The notes beneath the pieces are model-generated. The model made no database searches. It had not been told where the DNA came from and worked only from the letters and a program-made list of their open reading frames with translations. Positions 28,123 through 35,057 of a DNA stretch of 64,000 bases are shown here, piece by piece (position 1 is the first letter of the stretch; every line of letters starts with the position of its first letter). The translations under genes were made by a program, and so were the position numbers. Source of the DNA: PBB1 sp040400875 (GTDB lineage: Bacteria; Pseudomonadota; Gammaproteobacteria; Burkholderiales; Burkholderiaceae_C); contig JBBAPK010000003.1 of assembly GCA_040400875.1 (NCBI GenBank), forward strand, positions 1-64,000, in the 5' to 3' direction.

Positions 28123-28590
28123 ATGCTGAAAACCCTCAAGGATCTGTTCGAGACCACATTCGCCCCGACTGCGGGCGGTGCTGCCCACTGCGATGAGCAC
28201 GCTTTGCAGCTGGCCACCGCCGTGCTGCTGGTCGAGGTCATGCGCGCCGATGCCGAATTCGACCCCGCCGAGCGCGCCTCCGTGCTGTCGGCGCTGCGCG
28301 ACAAGTTCAAGCTCACAGACGACGAAGCCGCTCGGCTGGTCGAGCTGGCCCACCAGACGGCCCAGGTGTCGAGCGACTTCTTTCAGTTCACCTCGAAGAT
28401 CAACGAGTCGTTCGACATGGAAGACAAAGTCCGCATGGTCGAGCACCTGTGGCGCGTGGCCTATGCCGACGGCGTGCTCACCGCCCACGAAAACCACCTC
28501 ATGCGCCGCGTGAGCGACTTGCTGCACGTGCCCCACGGCGCCTACATCAACGCCAAGATGCGCGCCAAGCAGGCACTGCGCATCGACTGA
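28123..28590 (+). CDS. TerB-family protein
   Basis: A 155-residue all-helical protein of the tellurite-resistance TerB-like family. The conserved acidic helices are visible: VLLVEVMRADAEFDPAERAS and VEHLWRVAYADGVLTAHENH, two metal-binding-type D/E motifs arranged as an internal pseudo-repeat. It starts at an ATG after an unremarkable ribosome binding site; the open frame extends further upstream without family similarity. No ter operon partners are nearby, so it is the solitary form common in betaproteobacteria. Confidence 0.85.
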   Translation: MLKTLKDLFETTFAPTAGGAAHCDEHALQLATAVLLVEVMRADAEFDPAERASVLSALRDKFKLTDDEAARLVELAHQTAQVSSDFFQFTSKINESFDMEDKVRMVEHLWRVAYADGVLTAHENHLMRRVSDLLHVPHGAYINAKMRAKQALRID

Positions 28591-28700
28591 TGTGCCGCCC
28601 GTCGAAGCGGTCGGCCTGGCACTGAGCCGCAGCCTTTGGACGCAGCTGTTCGCTGCAGTTCGCGCGGTTAGAGTCGGTTTTCTCCAGCCGACCCGCCTCG

Positions 28701-30977
28701 ATGCCTTCATCTCCTGATCTGCCCGTGGCGACGCCGTTGCCCGCCACGCCCGCCGAAGCGGCCCCCCAACGCATCAACCTGCCCAATGCGCGTCATGCGC
28801 AGCGGCTGCCGCCACACATCGGCAAGACACAGTTCGAGCGCGTGCGACAAGCCGCTTACCGGCTGCCGCAGGTGGTCAAGCCGGGCGACTTCATTGCCGA
28901 GCGCAGCACGGGTTTCGAAGAGCACCTCGACCGGCTGGGCTACGTGCTGCTGCAAAAGGCGGTGTCGGGCGCACGGCCGAGCCGCTGGATCGCGCCCGAT
29001 CTGTTCGATGTGGCGCTGGCCCACATCGATGTGGTGGGCGATGGCCCCGCAGTTCGCCCACTCATGCTCGAGCGCACCGCTGCACTTGAGGCGATGGGCG
29101 TGTCGCGTCACGCGGGTGCCTGGACGCGCCTGATCAGCCACGGCCTGACGCTGAGCGAGCCGGGCTGGCGCGTGCCGGTGCTGTTCCATGTGCCGGTGGA
29201 TGCACAGCCGGTGTGGGACTTCTATCGCACCGGTGACGTCGACGCGCTGCGCACCGCGCTGGGCACGCCGCTGCCGTATCCGCAGGCCGCCGAGCTGGTG
29301 GCCCACCTTGAGTTGATGCTCGAGCGCGGCCATGTGCACAACGCGCGCCACCTCGAGTCGCTGCTGCCGCGGCTGCAGTCCGAATGCGCCACGCCGCAGG
29401 CGCTGCCTGAGCTGAAAGCGTCGCTCACCCGCGCGCAGGAACGCTGGGAGCACCGCGTCACCGAGCTCGACACCATCGAGGGGCTGAACACCGAGCTGGC
29501 CTTTCAGGGCTATCCCGACACCTTCGACAAGGCGCGCCGATTGCAGCGCAGCGTCACGCTGTATGTGGGTCCGCCCAACAGCGGCAAGACGCACGCCGCC
29601 TTCGAGCGGCTGGCGCAGGCCCATGACGGTGCCTACCTCGCGCCGCTGCGGTTGCTCGCGCTCGAAGGGCGCGACCGGCTGGTCGGGCGCGGCGTGCCGT
29701 GCTCTTTGCTGACCGGCGAGGAAAACGTGCCCGCGGTCGACTCGCGCGTGGTGTCGAGCACCATCGAGATGGTGGGCACCAACAAGCCCATCGACGTGGC
29801 GGTGATCGACGAAGCGCAGATGATCTTTGACGCATCGCGCGGCTGGGCCTGGACGCAGGCCATCGTGGCGGTGCCCGCCAACGAGGTGATCATCATTTGC
29901 TCGGCCTATGCCGTGCCGGCCATCGAAAACCTGCTCGGCCTGTGCGGCGAGCGCTGCACGGTGCGCCACTTCGAGCGCAAGCAGCACGTCGAGATGCTGG
30001 CGCAGCCGGTGCCGATCTCGGCGCTCAAGCTTGGTGATGCGGTGGTCGCCTTCAGCCGGCGTGATGTGCTCATGCTGCGCGACCAGATCGCCGCCAGCGG
30101 CCACCCGGTGTCGGTGATCTACGGTGCGCTGCCGCCCGAAGTGCGCCGCCGCGAGGCCGAGCGGTTCGCGACCGGCGAGTCGCACATCCTGGTGGCCACC
30201 GATGCCATCGGCATGGGTTTGAACCTGCCTATCCAGCGCGTGCTGTTCAGCACCATGACCAAGTTCGACGGCCAGGGCGACCGCACGCTTGAGGAATCCG
30301 AGGTGCACCAGATCGCCGGGCGCGCTGGGCGCTACGGCATCCTCGAAGAAGGCTTCGTCGGCGTGTTGAAAGAAGCCGAGCCCACGGCCGCGCGCACGCT
30401 GAAAGACCTGCTGCCGCGCACGCCGCGCGCCCCGCATGACTTCAAGGCACCGGTGGCCCCCAACGGCTGGCACGTCGACACCATCGCCTCGCGGCTGCAC
30501 AAGACCAAGCTGCGCGAGGTGCTGGGCGTGTTCATGGAGCAGCTCAAGCTCGACGACGCGCACTTCGCGGTGGCCGAGCTCGACCAGATGCTCGATCTGG
30601 CCGAGCAGCTCGACCGCTGCGCTGCATCGCTCAAGCTGAAGGAGCGTTTCACCTACGCCCAGGCGCCGGTGGACACGCGCACCGAAAACCAGGTGCAGGA
30701 GTACCTGGGCTGGGCGTCCAGCCACGCGCTCACCGGCCGTGCAGGGCGGCCCTGGTTTCTGAGCGATGTCGACGGCCACAGCCGCCTCGACCGCATGGAA
30801 CAGGCCCTGCGCGCGTGCACGCTGTGGCTGTGGCTCGACCTGCGATTCCCCGGCGCCTATGGCCACCTCGAAGAAGTCATCGAGCTGCGCAGCCAGCTCA
30901 ACGACGGCATCGAACGCCAGCTCAAAGGCAAGCGCCCGCTGGCTCAGGTGCGCAGCCGTCAGCAGCAAAGGCGCTGA
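28701..30977 (+). CDS. SUV3-like DEAD/DEAH RNA helicase
   Basis: A 758-residue superfamily 2 helicase of the SUV3 (mitochondrial degradosome) type. Motif I is YVGPPNSGKTHAAFERL (about residue 290), motif II VAVIDEAQMI, and motif VI-region sequence is EVHQIAGRAGRYG. The N-terminal 280 residues are a beta-proteobacterial extension of unknown role; the C-terminal SUV3 domain ends near residue 750. Likely roles are RNA unwinding and turnover. The last 50 nt of the gene have a decayed duplicate 1.7 kb downstream (32536-32590). Confidence 0.88.
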   Translation: MPSSPDLPVATPLPATPAEAAPQRINLPNARHAQRLPPHIGKTQFERVRQAAYRLPQVVKPGDFIAERSTGFEEHLDRLGYVLLQKAVSGARPSRWIAPDLFDVALAHIDVVGDGPAVRPLMLERTAALEAMGVSRHAGAWTRLISHGLTLSEPGWRVPVLFHVPVDAQPVWDFYRTGDVDALRTALGTPLPYPQAAELVAHLELMLERGHVHNARHLESLLPRLQSECATPQALPELKASLTRAQERWEHRVTELDTIEGLNTELAFQGYPDTFDKARRLQRSVTLYVGPPNSGKTHAAFERLAQAHDGAYLAPLRLLALEGRDRLVGRGVPCSLLTGEENVPAVDSRVVSSTIEMVGTNKPIDVAVIDEAQMIFDASRGWAWTQAIVAVPANEVIIICSAYAVPAIENLLGLCGERCTVRHFERKQHVEMLAQPVPISALKLGDAVVAFSRRDVLMLRDQIAASGHPVSVIYGALPPEVRRREAERFATGESHILVATDAIGMGLNLPIQRVLFSTMTKFDGQGDRTLEESEVHQIAGRAGRYGILEEGFVGVLKEAEPTAARTLKDLLPRTPRAPHDFKAPVAPNGWHVDTIASRLHKTKLREVLGVFMEQLKLDDAHFAVAELDQMLDLAEQLDRCAASLKLKERFTYAQAPVDTRTENQVQEYLGWASSHALTGRAGRPWFLSDVDGHSRLDRMEQALRACTLWLWLDLRFPGAYGHLEEVIELRSQLNDGIERQLKGKRPLAQVRSRQQQRR

Positions 30978-31048
30978 CGGGGGGCGAGTGGGCTGGCGGC
31001 TTTGCCGCGCCGCGGGCCGTCACGCAGCGGCCATTTCTCGGTAACCGA

Positions 31049-31127
31049 GCGCAGGGGCGCGACAGGCCGGCGCCCTCATGCTGCCAAATGCGCAGAAATC
31101 GGGCGCCAGCCTGTCGCGCCTCTGTGC
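31049..31127. repeat. 79-bp hairpin repeat, copy A (inverted)
   Basis: Two 27-nt arms (31049-31075 and 31101-31127) complementary at 24 of 27 positions enclose a 25-nt head. The head is the reverse complement of that in copies B and C with a single base difference from B, so this copy is inverted. Two of the three non-Watson-Crick positions are G-T (G-U in RNA). Its outer arm sequence differs from copies B and C, yet the pairing is preserved. Confidence 0.9.
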
Positions 31128-31200
31128 CGACGTTGGGGGTGATCGCGGATATCTTGGGCAGGGCGGCTTGCTTGCGCGGGGTGGGCGCCGGCTAATGCCG

Positions 31201-31221
31201 TTCGCTTACCTGGTAAGCGAA
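31201..31221. promoter_or_regulatory. Perfect 9-bp inverted repeat upstream of vapB (probable operator)
   Basis: TTCGCTTAC (31201-31209) and GTAAGCGAA (31213-31221) are perfect inverted arms with a 3-nt spacer, ending 43 nt before the vapB start. Antitoxins of the AbrB class typically bind such palindromes to autoregulate, so this is the likely operator and overlaps the promoter region. Confidence 0.65.
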
Positions 31222-31264
31222 AGGTAGGCTGGCCCGAGTGAATCATCAACGCTGGAGTCGCGCC

Positions 31265-31549
31265 ATGGCTGCTCCCACGCTCACCGAAAAAGGCCAGATC
31301 GTCATCCCTGCCGACATTCGTGCCCGCTACGAACTGACGCCCGGCAACCAAGCCGAGTTCGTTGACGAAGGCAGCGTGATACGGCCGCTAGTGCGGCGCC
31401 GGGTGGTCCCGTCCGATCCGCAAGCAGGCTATGGCCTGATCGAGATCGCGCCCAGCAAGACCGGCAGCAAAGCCAGGCGGCTGTCTGAATTCGACCCCGC
31501 GTCATTGGTCAAGCCGGCGTCACCCAAAACCCCGCGCAGCAAGAAATGA
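31265..31549 (+). CDS. AbrB/MazE-fold antitoxin (VapB-like)
   Basis: A 94-residue protein whose N-terminus MAAPTLTEKGQIVIPADIRA is the swapped-hairpin AbrB/SpoVT DNA-binding fold, followed by an acidic-to-basic linker and a C-terminal tail (SEFDPASLVKPASPKTPRSKK) of the kind that wraps a toxin. The ATG at 31265 is preferred over the upstream in-frame ATG at 31238, which would add nine residues. Its stop overlaps the start of a PIN-domain fragment, marking it as the antitoxin half of a vapBC operon. Confidence 0.85.
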   Translation: MAAPTLTEKGQIVIPADIRARYELTPGNQAEFVDEGSVIRPLVRRRVVPSDPQAGYGLIEIAPSKTGSKARRLSEFDPASLVKPASPKTPRSKK

Positions 31550-31674
31550 TCGCCGTCGACACCAACATCCTCGCGCGCTTTTATTGCGACGACCCGGAAG
31601 ACGTCGAGGCCAAGCGCCAGCGGCCCATCGCCCGGCGGCTCGAACTCGCGCCAGCCGTCACGTTGGCCAAATAG
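31546..31674 (+). pseudogene. Truncated vapC (PIN-domain toxin) fragment
   Basis: The ATG overlaps the antitoxin stop. The 42-residue product starts MIAVDTNILARFYCDDPEDV, which is the N-terminal strand of a PIN ribonuclease with the first catalytic Asp (AVDTN). It ends at a TAG 20 nt before repeat copy B, and the remaining acidic residues and about 90 residues of a normal VapC (about 130 aa) are missing. The toxin is therefore dead. The loss point next to the repeat suggests that recombination or insertion removed the rest. Confidence 0.8.
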
Positions 31675-31693
31675 CCCGGCAAGTCAAACCCGA

Positions 31694-31772
31694 GCGCAGC
31701 GGCGGGGCCGGCTGGCGCCCGATTTCTGCGCGTTTGGCAGCATGAGGGCGCCGGCCGGCCCCGCCGCTGCGC
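31694..31772. repeat. 79-bp hairpin repeat, copy B
   Basis: Arms 31694-31720 and 31746-31772 pair at 26 of 27 positions, the exception being T-G, around a 25-nt head (31721-31745) that contains a small CTGC/GCAG helix. It is nearly identical to copy C and in the same orientation. It lies between the truncated vapC and the mazF stop codon. Confidence 0.9.
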
Positions 31773-31800
31773 GGACGTTGCCGGAAGCGTTCGCTCCGGG

Positions 31801-32229
31801 CTACTCGACGCTGATGATCTGGTTGAGCACCGCACAAGCCTGTACAAAAGCGGCGTCGGCCAGCCTGCCTTGGGGATGTGGCTTGGCACCGCGCGCTTGC
31901 CAGTCGAAAGACTTGGGCTGGTGGCACAGCACGTAGCTGGTCTTTGCGCCCTTGCGCCCGTCGGCCGGCCCCACGGCCAAGGCGAAGGGGTTGGTGGCGT
32001 TGTAGGCGGCGGTGGTCATGGGCAAGCCGATGACCAGGCCGGTGCGGGCATTGAACGCGACCGGCGACAGCACCAGCATCGGGTGCAGGTCGCGCATTTC
32101 GCCGCCAGCTTGCGGGTTGCAGTCGATCCAGATCACGTCCTGCCGTTCGGGCACCCATGACTTGGGCGCTGCTCGTCTGGGGGCAGCTGGCTTGGCGCTT
32201 GCACGCCGGGCGGGCGTGCTGCTCACCAT
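31801..32229 (-). CDS. mazF: MazF/PemK-family endoribonuclease toxin
   Basis: A 142-residue PemK/MazF toxin. The conserved elements are ERQDVIWIDCNPQAGGEMRD (family opening with the substrate loop), HPMLVLSPVAFN, GLVIGLPMTTA and SYVLCHQPKSFDW. The first about 28 residues (MVSSTPARRASAKPAAPRRA...) are an unusual Ala/Arg/Pro-rich basic extension. It overlaps the end of mazE by 7 nt. The toxin would cleave mRNA in a sequence-specific way, and the complete open frame suggests it is functional. Confidence 0.87.
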   Translation of the reverse strand: MVSSTPARRASAKPAAPRRAAPKSWVPERQDVIWIDCNPQAGGEMRDLHPMLVLSPVAFNARTGLVIGLPMTTAAYNATNPFALAVGPADGRKGAKTSYVLCHQPKSFDWQARGAKPHPQGRLADAAFVQACAVLNQIISVE

Positions 32230-32474
32230 GCTTCACGCCCCAGTGGGGCTGCGGCCATCGCTTCACCGCCGTGCAAGGCCGGGTCGAACAAGGCCAGCCG
32301 GTCGGCCAGCGTGGGCGGCTTGTCGCCCTGCGGCGTGATGATGACGCGACCTTCTTCCACCGTGATGCGCACCGTCTGGTCGACCGTCAGGTGAGCCGCA
32401 CGGGCCACCGACGCCGGCAGGCGAACGCCCAGGCTGTTGCCCCAGAGCTTGATGTCGAGCGTGGCTTCTGTCAT
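32223..32474 (-). CDS. mazE: MazE-family antitoxin
   Basis: An 83-residue AbrB-fold antitoxin with LDIKLWGNSLGVRLPASVAR, the typical MazE N-terminus, and an acidic C-terminal tail (LADRLALFDPALHGGE) expected to block the MazF active site. ATG 32474 is preceded by GAAGGA; a GTG one codon earlier is also possible. Two palindromes lie directly upstream (32488-32522), as expected for autoregulation by the MazEF complex. Confidence 0.87.
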   Translation of the reverse strand: MTEATLDIKLWGNSLGVRLPASVARAAHLTVDQTVRITVEEGRVIITPQGDKPPTLADRLALFDPALHGGEAMAAAPLGREAW

Positions 32475-32487
32475 CACGAATCCTTCA

Positions 32488-32522
32488 ATGTATAGACGCG
32501 TTTATACATCCCAAACGTTTGG
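32488..32522. promoter_or_regulatory. Twin palindromes upstream of mazE (probable operators and promoter)
   Basis: ATGTATA (32488-32494) and TATACAT (32503-32509) are perfect 7-bp inverted arms with an 8-nt spacer; directly beside them CCAAACGTTTGG (32511-32522) is a perfect 12-bp palindrome. They lie 14-48 nt upstream of mazE in an AT-rich patch with TATAAA-like -10 sequence on the minus strand. Binding by MazE or MazEF is inferred. Confidence 0.65.
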
Positions 32523-32535
32523 TTGCTGCGCGCGC

Positions 32536-32590
32536 GAACTCGAAGAAGTCATCGAACCTCACAGAAAGCGCAACGACGGTCTCACGCGTA
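32536..32590 (+). pseudogene. Decayed duplicate of the SUV3-like helicase 3' end
   Basis: The segment shares an exact 17-nt run (CTCGAAGAAGTCATCGA) and a later AACGACGG block at the same spacing with the helicase gene at 30867-30914. The translated match is ELEEVIEPHRKRNDGLTR against HLEEVIELRSQLNDGIER. It has no start and runs into repeat copy C. It indicates a past duplication of the helicase end within this islet. Confidence 0.65.
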
Positions 32591-32597
32591 CACCCGA

Positions 32598-32676
32598 GCG
32601 CAGCGGCGGGGCCGGCTGGCGCCCGATTTCTGCGCATTTGGCAGCATGAGGGCGCCGGCCGGCCCCGCCGCTGCGC
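32598..32676. repeat. 79-bp hairpin repeat, copy C
   Basis: Arms 32598-32624 and 32650-32676 pair at 26 of 27 positions around a 25-nt head (32625-32649). The arms match copy B exactly and the head differs from B by one base. It begins 8 nt after the helicase-end remnant and lies 113 nt upstream of arsR. Together with copy B it brackets mazEF in direct orientation. Confidence 0.9.
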
Positions 32677-32789
32677 GGACTGCGCAAGTCCACAGCCACC
32701 GCCAGCACCCACCGCCAACACGCCGCCCCCGGGCCATCATTTACTTCGACTAATATGGAAATATAGAAGCAATAACCGCCGTCACCGCA

Positions 32790-33101
32790 ATGGATGCTTT
32801 GGCCCAGCCCATGCGGCTGCGTGTGTTTCGCGCCCTGGTGGGTGCCGCGCCGCAGGGGCTGACGCCGGGGGCCTTGTCGGCCACGCTGGGTGTGCCGGCG
32901 TCGACGCTTTCTTTTCACTTGAAAGAGTTGCTGCATTCGCAACTGGTGACCCAAGAGCGCAGCGGGCGCAGCCTGATCTACCGCCCGCAGCTCGATCACA
33001 TGAACGCGCTGCTCGACTACCTCACCGCGCACTGTTGTCAGGGCGAGCCCTGCGAGCTCGGCGCGGCGCAGGAATCCTCCACTAACTGCTCCAACTGCTG
33101 A
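32790..33101 (+). CDS. arsR: ArsR-family transcriptional repressor
   Basis: A 103-residue winged-helix regulator (MRLRVFRALVGAAPQGLTPG; recognition helix PASTLSFHLKELLHSQLV). Cys residues cluster at the C-terminus (HCCQGEPCEL and NCSNC), a plausible arsenite site. The in-frame sequence upstream (NIEAITAVTA) looks like the usual first helix but has no ATG, GTG or TTG, so the true start may be non-standard. ATAT-GGAA-ATAT (32753-32764) just upstream is a candidate operator. It heads the ars operon. Confidence 0.9.
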   Translation: MDALAQPMRLRVFRALVGAAPQGLTPGALSATLGVPASTLSFHLKELLHSQLVTQERSGRSLIYRPQLDHMNALLDYLTAHCCQGEPCELGAAQESSTNCSNC

Positions 33102-33118
33102 AAAGCCGATCTTTCCTC

Positions 33119-33658
33119 ATGAACAACGACGCCACCCACGTGCTCATCCTTTGCACCCACAACTCGGCGCGCAGCGTGCTTGCCGAAGGCATGCTCAACC
33201 ACTGGGCCGAGCGGCTGGGGCGGCCGGTGCGCGCGCACAGCGCGGGCAGCGCGCCGGGCGGGCGCATCAACCCGTTTGCGCTTGAGGCGCTCAGTGGCGT
33301 GGGCATCGCCACGGCCGGCTTTCGCAGCAAGAGCTGGGATGAATTCACCGGTGCCGATGCACCGCCGCTGTCGGTGGTGATCACCGTGTGCGACAGCGCT
33401 GCGGCCGAGGCCTGCCCGGTGTTCTTCGGCGGCGCCACCCAGCCGATCAAGACCCACTGGGGCTACCCCGACCCGTCGAACGCCGATGGCGGCGATGAGG
33501 GCAAGCGGCGCGCCTTTGAGCTGACCCGTCAGGCCATCGGCTACCGCATGCTGCAGCTGCTCGAGTTGCTGCGCTCGCCCGCATGGGCCAGCGGCGCTGG
33601 CGACCCCGCCGCGCGTGCCGAGCGGCAACGCGCGCTCGATCTGATCGGGCGCAGCTGA
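33119..33658 (+). CDS. arsC: Arsenate reductase, low-MW phosphatase type
   Basis: A 179-residue protein with the phosphatase P-loop CTHNSARS (Cys12 as nucleophile) and the typical C-terminal Asp loop HWGYPDPSNADG. It belongs to the LMW-PTP-like arsenate reductase group, reducing As(V) to As(III). It has more than the single P-loop Cys (VCDSAAAEACPVFF), but I cannot tell whether it uses thioredoxin or glutaredoxin. It starts 17 nt after arsR, and its stop overlaps the aquaporin start (TGATG). Confidence 0.9.
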   Translation: MNNDATHVLILCTHNSARSVLAEGMLNHWAERLGRPVRAHSAGSAPGGRINPFALEALSGVGIATAGFRSKSWDEFTGADAPPLSVVITVCDSAAAEACPVFFGGATQPIKTHWGYPDPSNADGGDEGKRRAFELTRQAIGYRMLQLLELLRSPAWASGAGDPAARAERQRALDLIGRS

Positions 33659-34329
33659 TGAGTGCTGCCACCACACGGCGTGTCTTTGCCGAGGCGCTGG
33701 GAACGGCGCTGCTGCTGGCTGTCGTGATCGGCTCGGGCGTGATGGCCGAGCGGCTGTCAGGCGGCAACATGGCTGTCGCGCTGCTCGCCAACACGCTGGC
33801 CACGGTGGGCGGGTTGTACATCCTGATCGAGGTGTTCGCTCCGGTCAGCGGCGCGCACTTCAACCCGGCCGTGAGCGCCGTGATGGCCTATCGCGGCGAC
33901 CTGGCGCTCGCGCTGCTGCTGCCTTACGTCGCGGCGCAACTGCTGGGCGCCATGCTCGGCGCGTGGCTGGCGCACGCCATGTTCGACATGCCCATCTGGC
34001 AGTTTTCGACCCATGTGCGCAGCGGCACCGGGCAGTGGATCGCCGAGGCGGTGGCCACCGCCGGGCTGCTGCTGGTGATCCTGCGCGCGCCGGCAGCGCG
34101 GGTGGCGGCCATGGTGGCGTGCTACATCGGCGCGGCCTACTGGTTCACCGCGTCGACCTCGTTTGCCAATCCGGCTGCTGCGTTCGGGCGCATGTTCTCC
34201 GACAGCTTTGCGGGCATAGCGCCGGCCAGCGTGCCGGGCTTCATGCTGGCGCAATGCGCCGGGGCGGCGATTGGCGTGGCCATCCATCACCTGCTGGGTT
34301 TGCGCAAGGACGCCCATGACGCCGCCTGA
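33658..34329 (+). CDS. aqpS: MIP-family aquaglyceroporin of the ars operon (AqpS-like)
   Basis: A 223-residue channel with six membrane segments and both pore half-helix motifs, GAHFNPAVSAVMAY and SFANPAAAFGRMFSD. In ars operons such channels let arsenite made by ArsC leave the cell down its gradient, replacing an ArsB or Acr3 pump; none is encoded here. The start overlaps the arsC stop and the 3' end overlaps arsH by 14 nt. The role in arsenite efflux is inferred from context. Confidence 0.88.
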   Translation: MSAATTRRVFAEALGTALLLAVVIGSGVMAERLSGGNMAVALLANTLATVGGLYILIEVFAPVSGAHFNPAVSAVMAYRGDLALALLLPYVAAQLLGAMLGAWLAHAMFDMPIWQFSTHVRSGTGQWIAEAVATAGLLLVILRAPAARVAAMVACYIGAAYWFTASTSFANPAAAFGRMFSDSFAGIAPASVPGFMLAQCAGAAIGVAIHHLLGLRKDAHDAA

Positions 34330-35038
34330 CGACAGCTTGCCCCACCTGCACAGCGAGCTGTTCAGCCGCACCGATGCCGCCCAATTGCGCGGTGCCGGCG
34401 GCTGGACGCACGCGCCGCGCTTCTTGCTGCTGTACGGCTCGCTGCGCGAGCGCTCCTACAGCCGGCTGCTGACCTTCGAGGCCGCGCGCTTGCTGCGCTC
34501 ACTGGGCGGCGAGGCCCGCATCTTCGATCCCGCCGGGCTGCCCTTGCCCGACAGCGTGCCCGACAGCCACCCCAAGGTCGCCGAGCTGCGCGAAGCCGCG
34601 GCCTGGGCCGAAGGCATGGTGTGGACGTCGCCCGAGCGGCACGGTGCCATGACCGGCATCATGAAAGCGCAGATCGACTGGATTCCGCTCAGCCTGGGCG
34701 CGGTGCGGCCGACCCAGGGCAAGACGCTGGCGGTGATGGAAGTTTCGGGCGGCTCGCAGTCGTTCAACGCGGTCAACCAGATGCGCATCCTCGGGCGCTG
34801 GATGCGCATGATCACCATCCCCAACCAGTCATCGGTGGCCAAGGCCTTTACCGAGTTCGACGAGGCCGGCCGCATGAAGCCCTCGGCCTATTACGACCGG
34901 GTCGTCGACGTGATGGAAGAACTGATGAAGTTCACCTTGCTCACGCGCGAGGTGTCGCCCTATCTGGTCGACCGCTACAGCGAGCGCAAGGAAAGTGCGC
35001 AGGAGCTTTCCAAGCGGGTCAACCAGCGCAGCGTTTGA
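34316..35038 (+). CDS. arsH: NADPH-dependent FMN reductase ArsH
   Basis: A 240-residue flavodoxin-fold protein. The FMN-binding loop is LLYGSLRERSYSRLLTFEAA and the second flavin contact region is WTSPERHGAMTGIMKAQIDW, both ArsH signatures. ArsH oxidises trivalent organoarsenicals and confers resistance to them. It is translated from an ATG inside the aquaporin gene. The operon arsR-arsC-aqpS-arsH has the same gene set as that known from Sinorhizobium meliloti. Confidence 0.92.
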   Translation: MTPPDDSLPHLHSELFSRTDAAQLRGAGGWTHAPRFLLLYGSLRERSYSRLLTFEAARLLRSLGGEARIFDPAGLPLPDSVPDSHPKVAELREAAAWAEGMVWTSPERHGAMTGIMKAQIDWIPLSLGAVRPTQGKTLAVMEVSGGSQSFNAVNQMRILGRWMRMITIPNQSSVAKAFTEFDEAGRMKPSAYYDRVVDVMEELMKFTLLTREVSPYLVDRYSERKESAQELSKRVNQRSV

Positions 35039-35057
35039 CGGGGCGCAAAATCCCTCG

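Noticed and set aside
28707..30968. 753-codon open frame antisense to the SUV3-like helicase
   Set aside because: It mirrors the helicase gene almost exactly and is a composition artefact of GC-rich third positions; no motifs.
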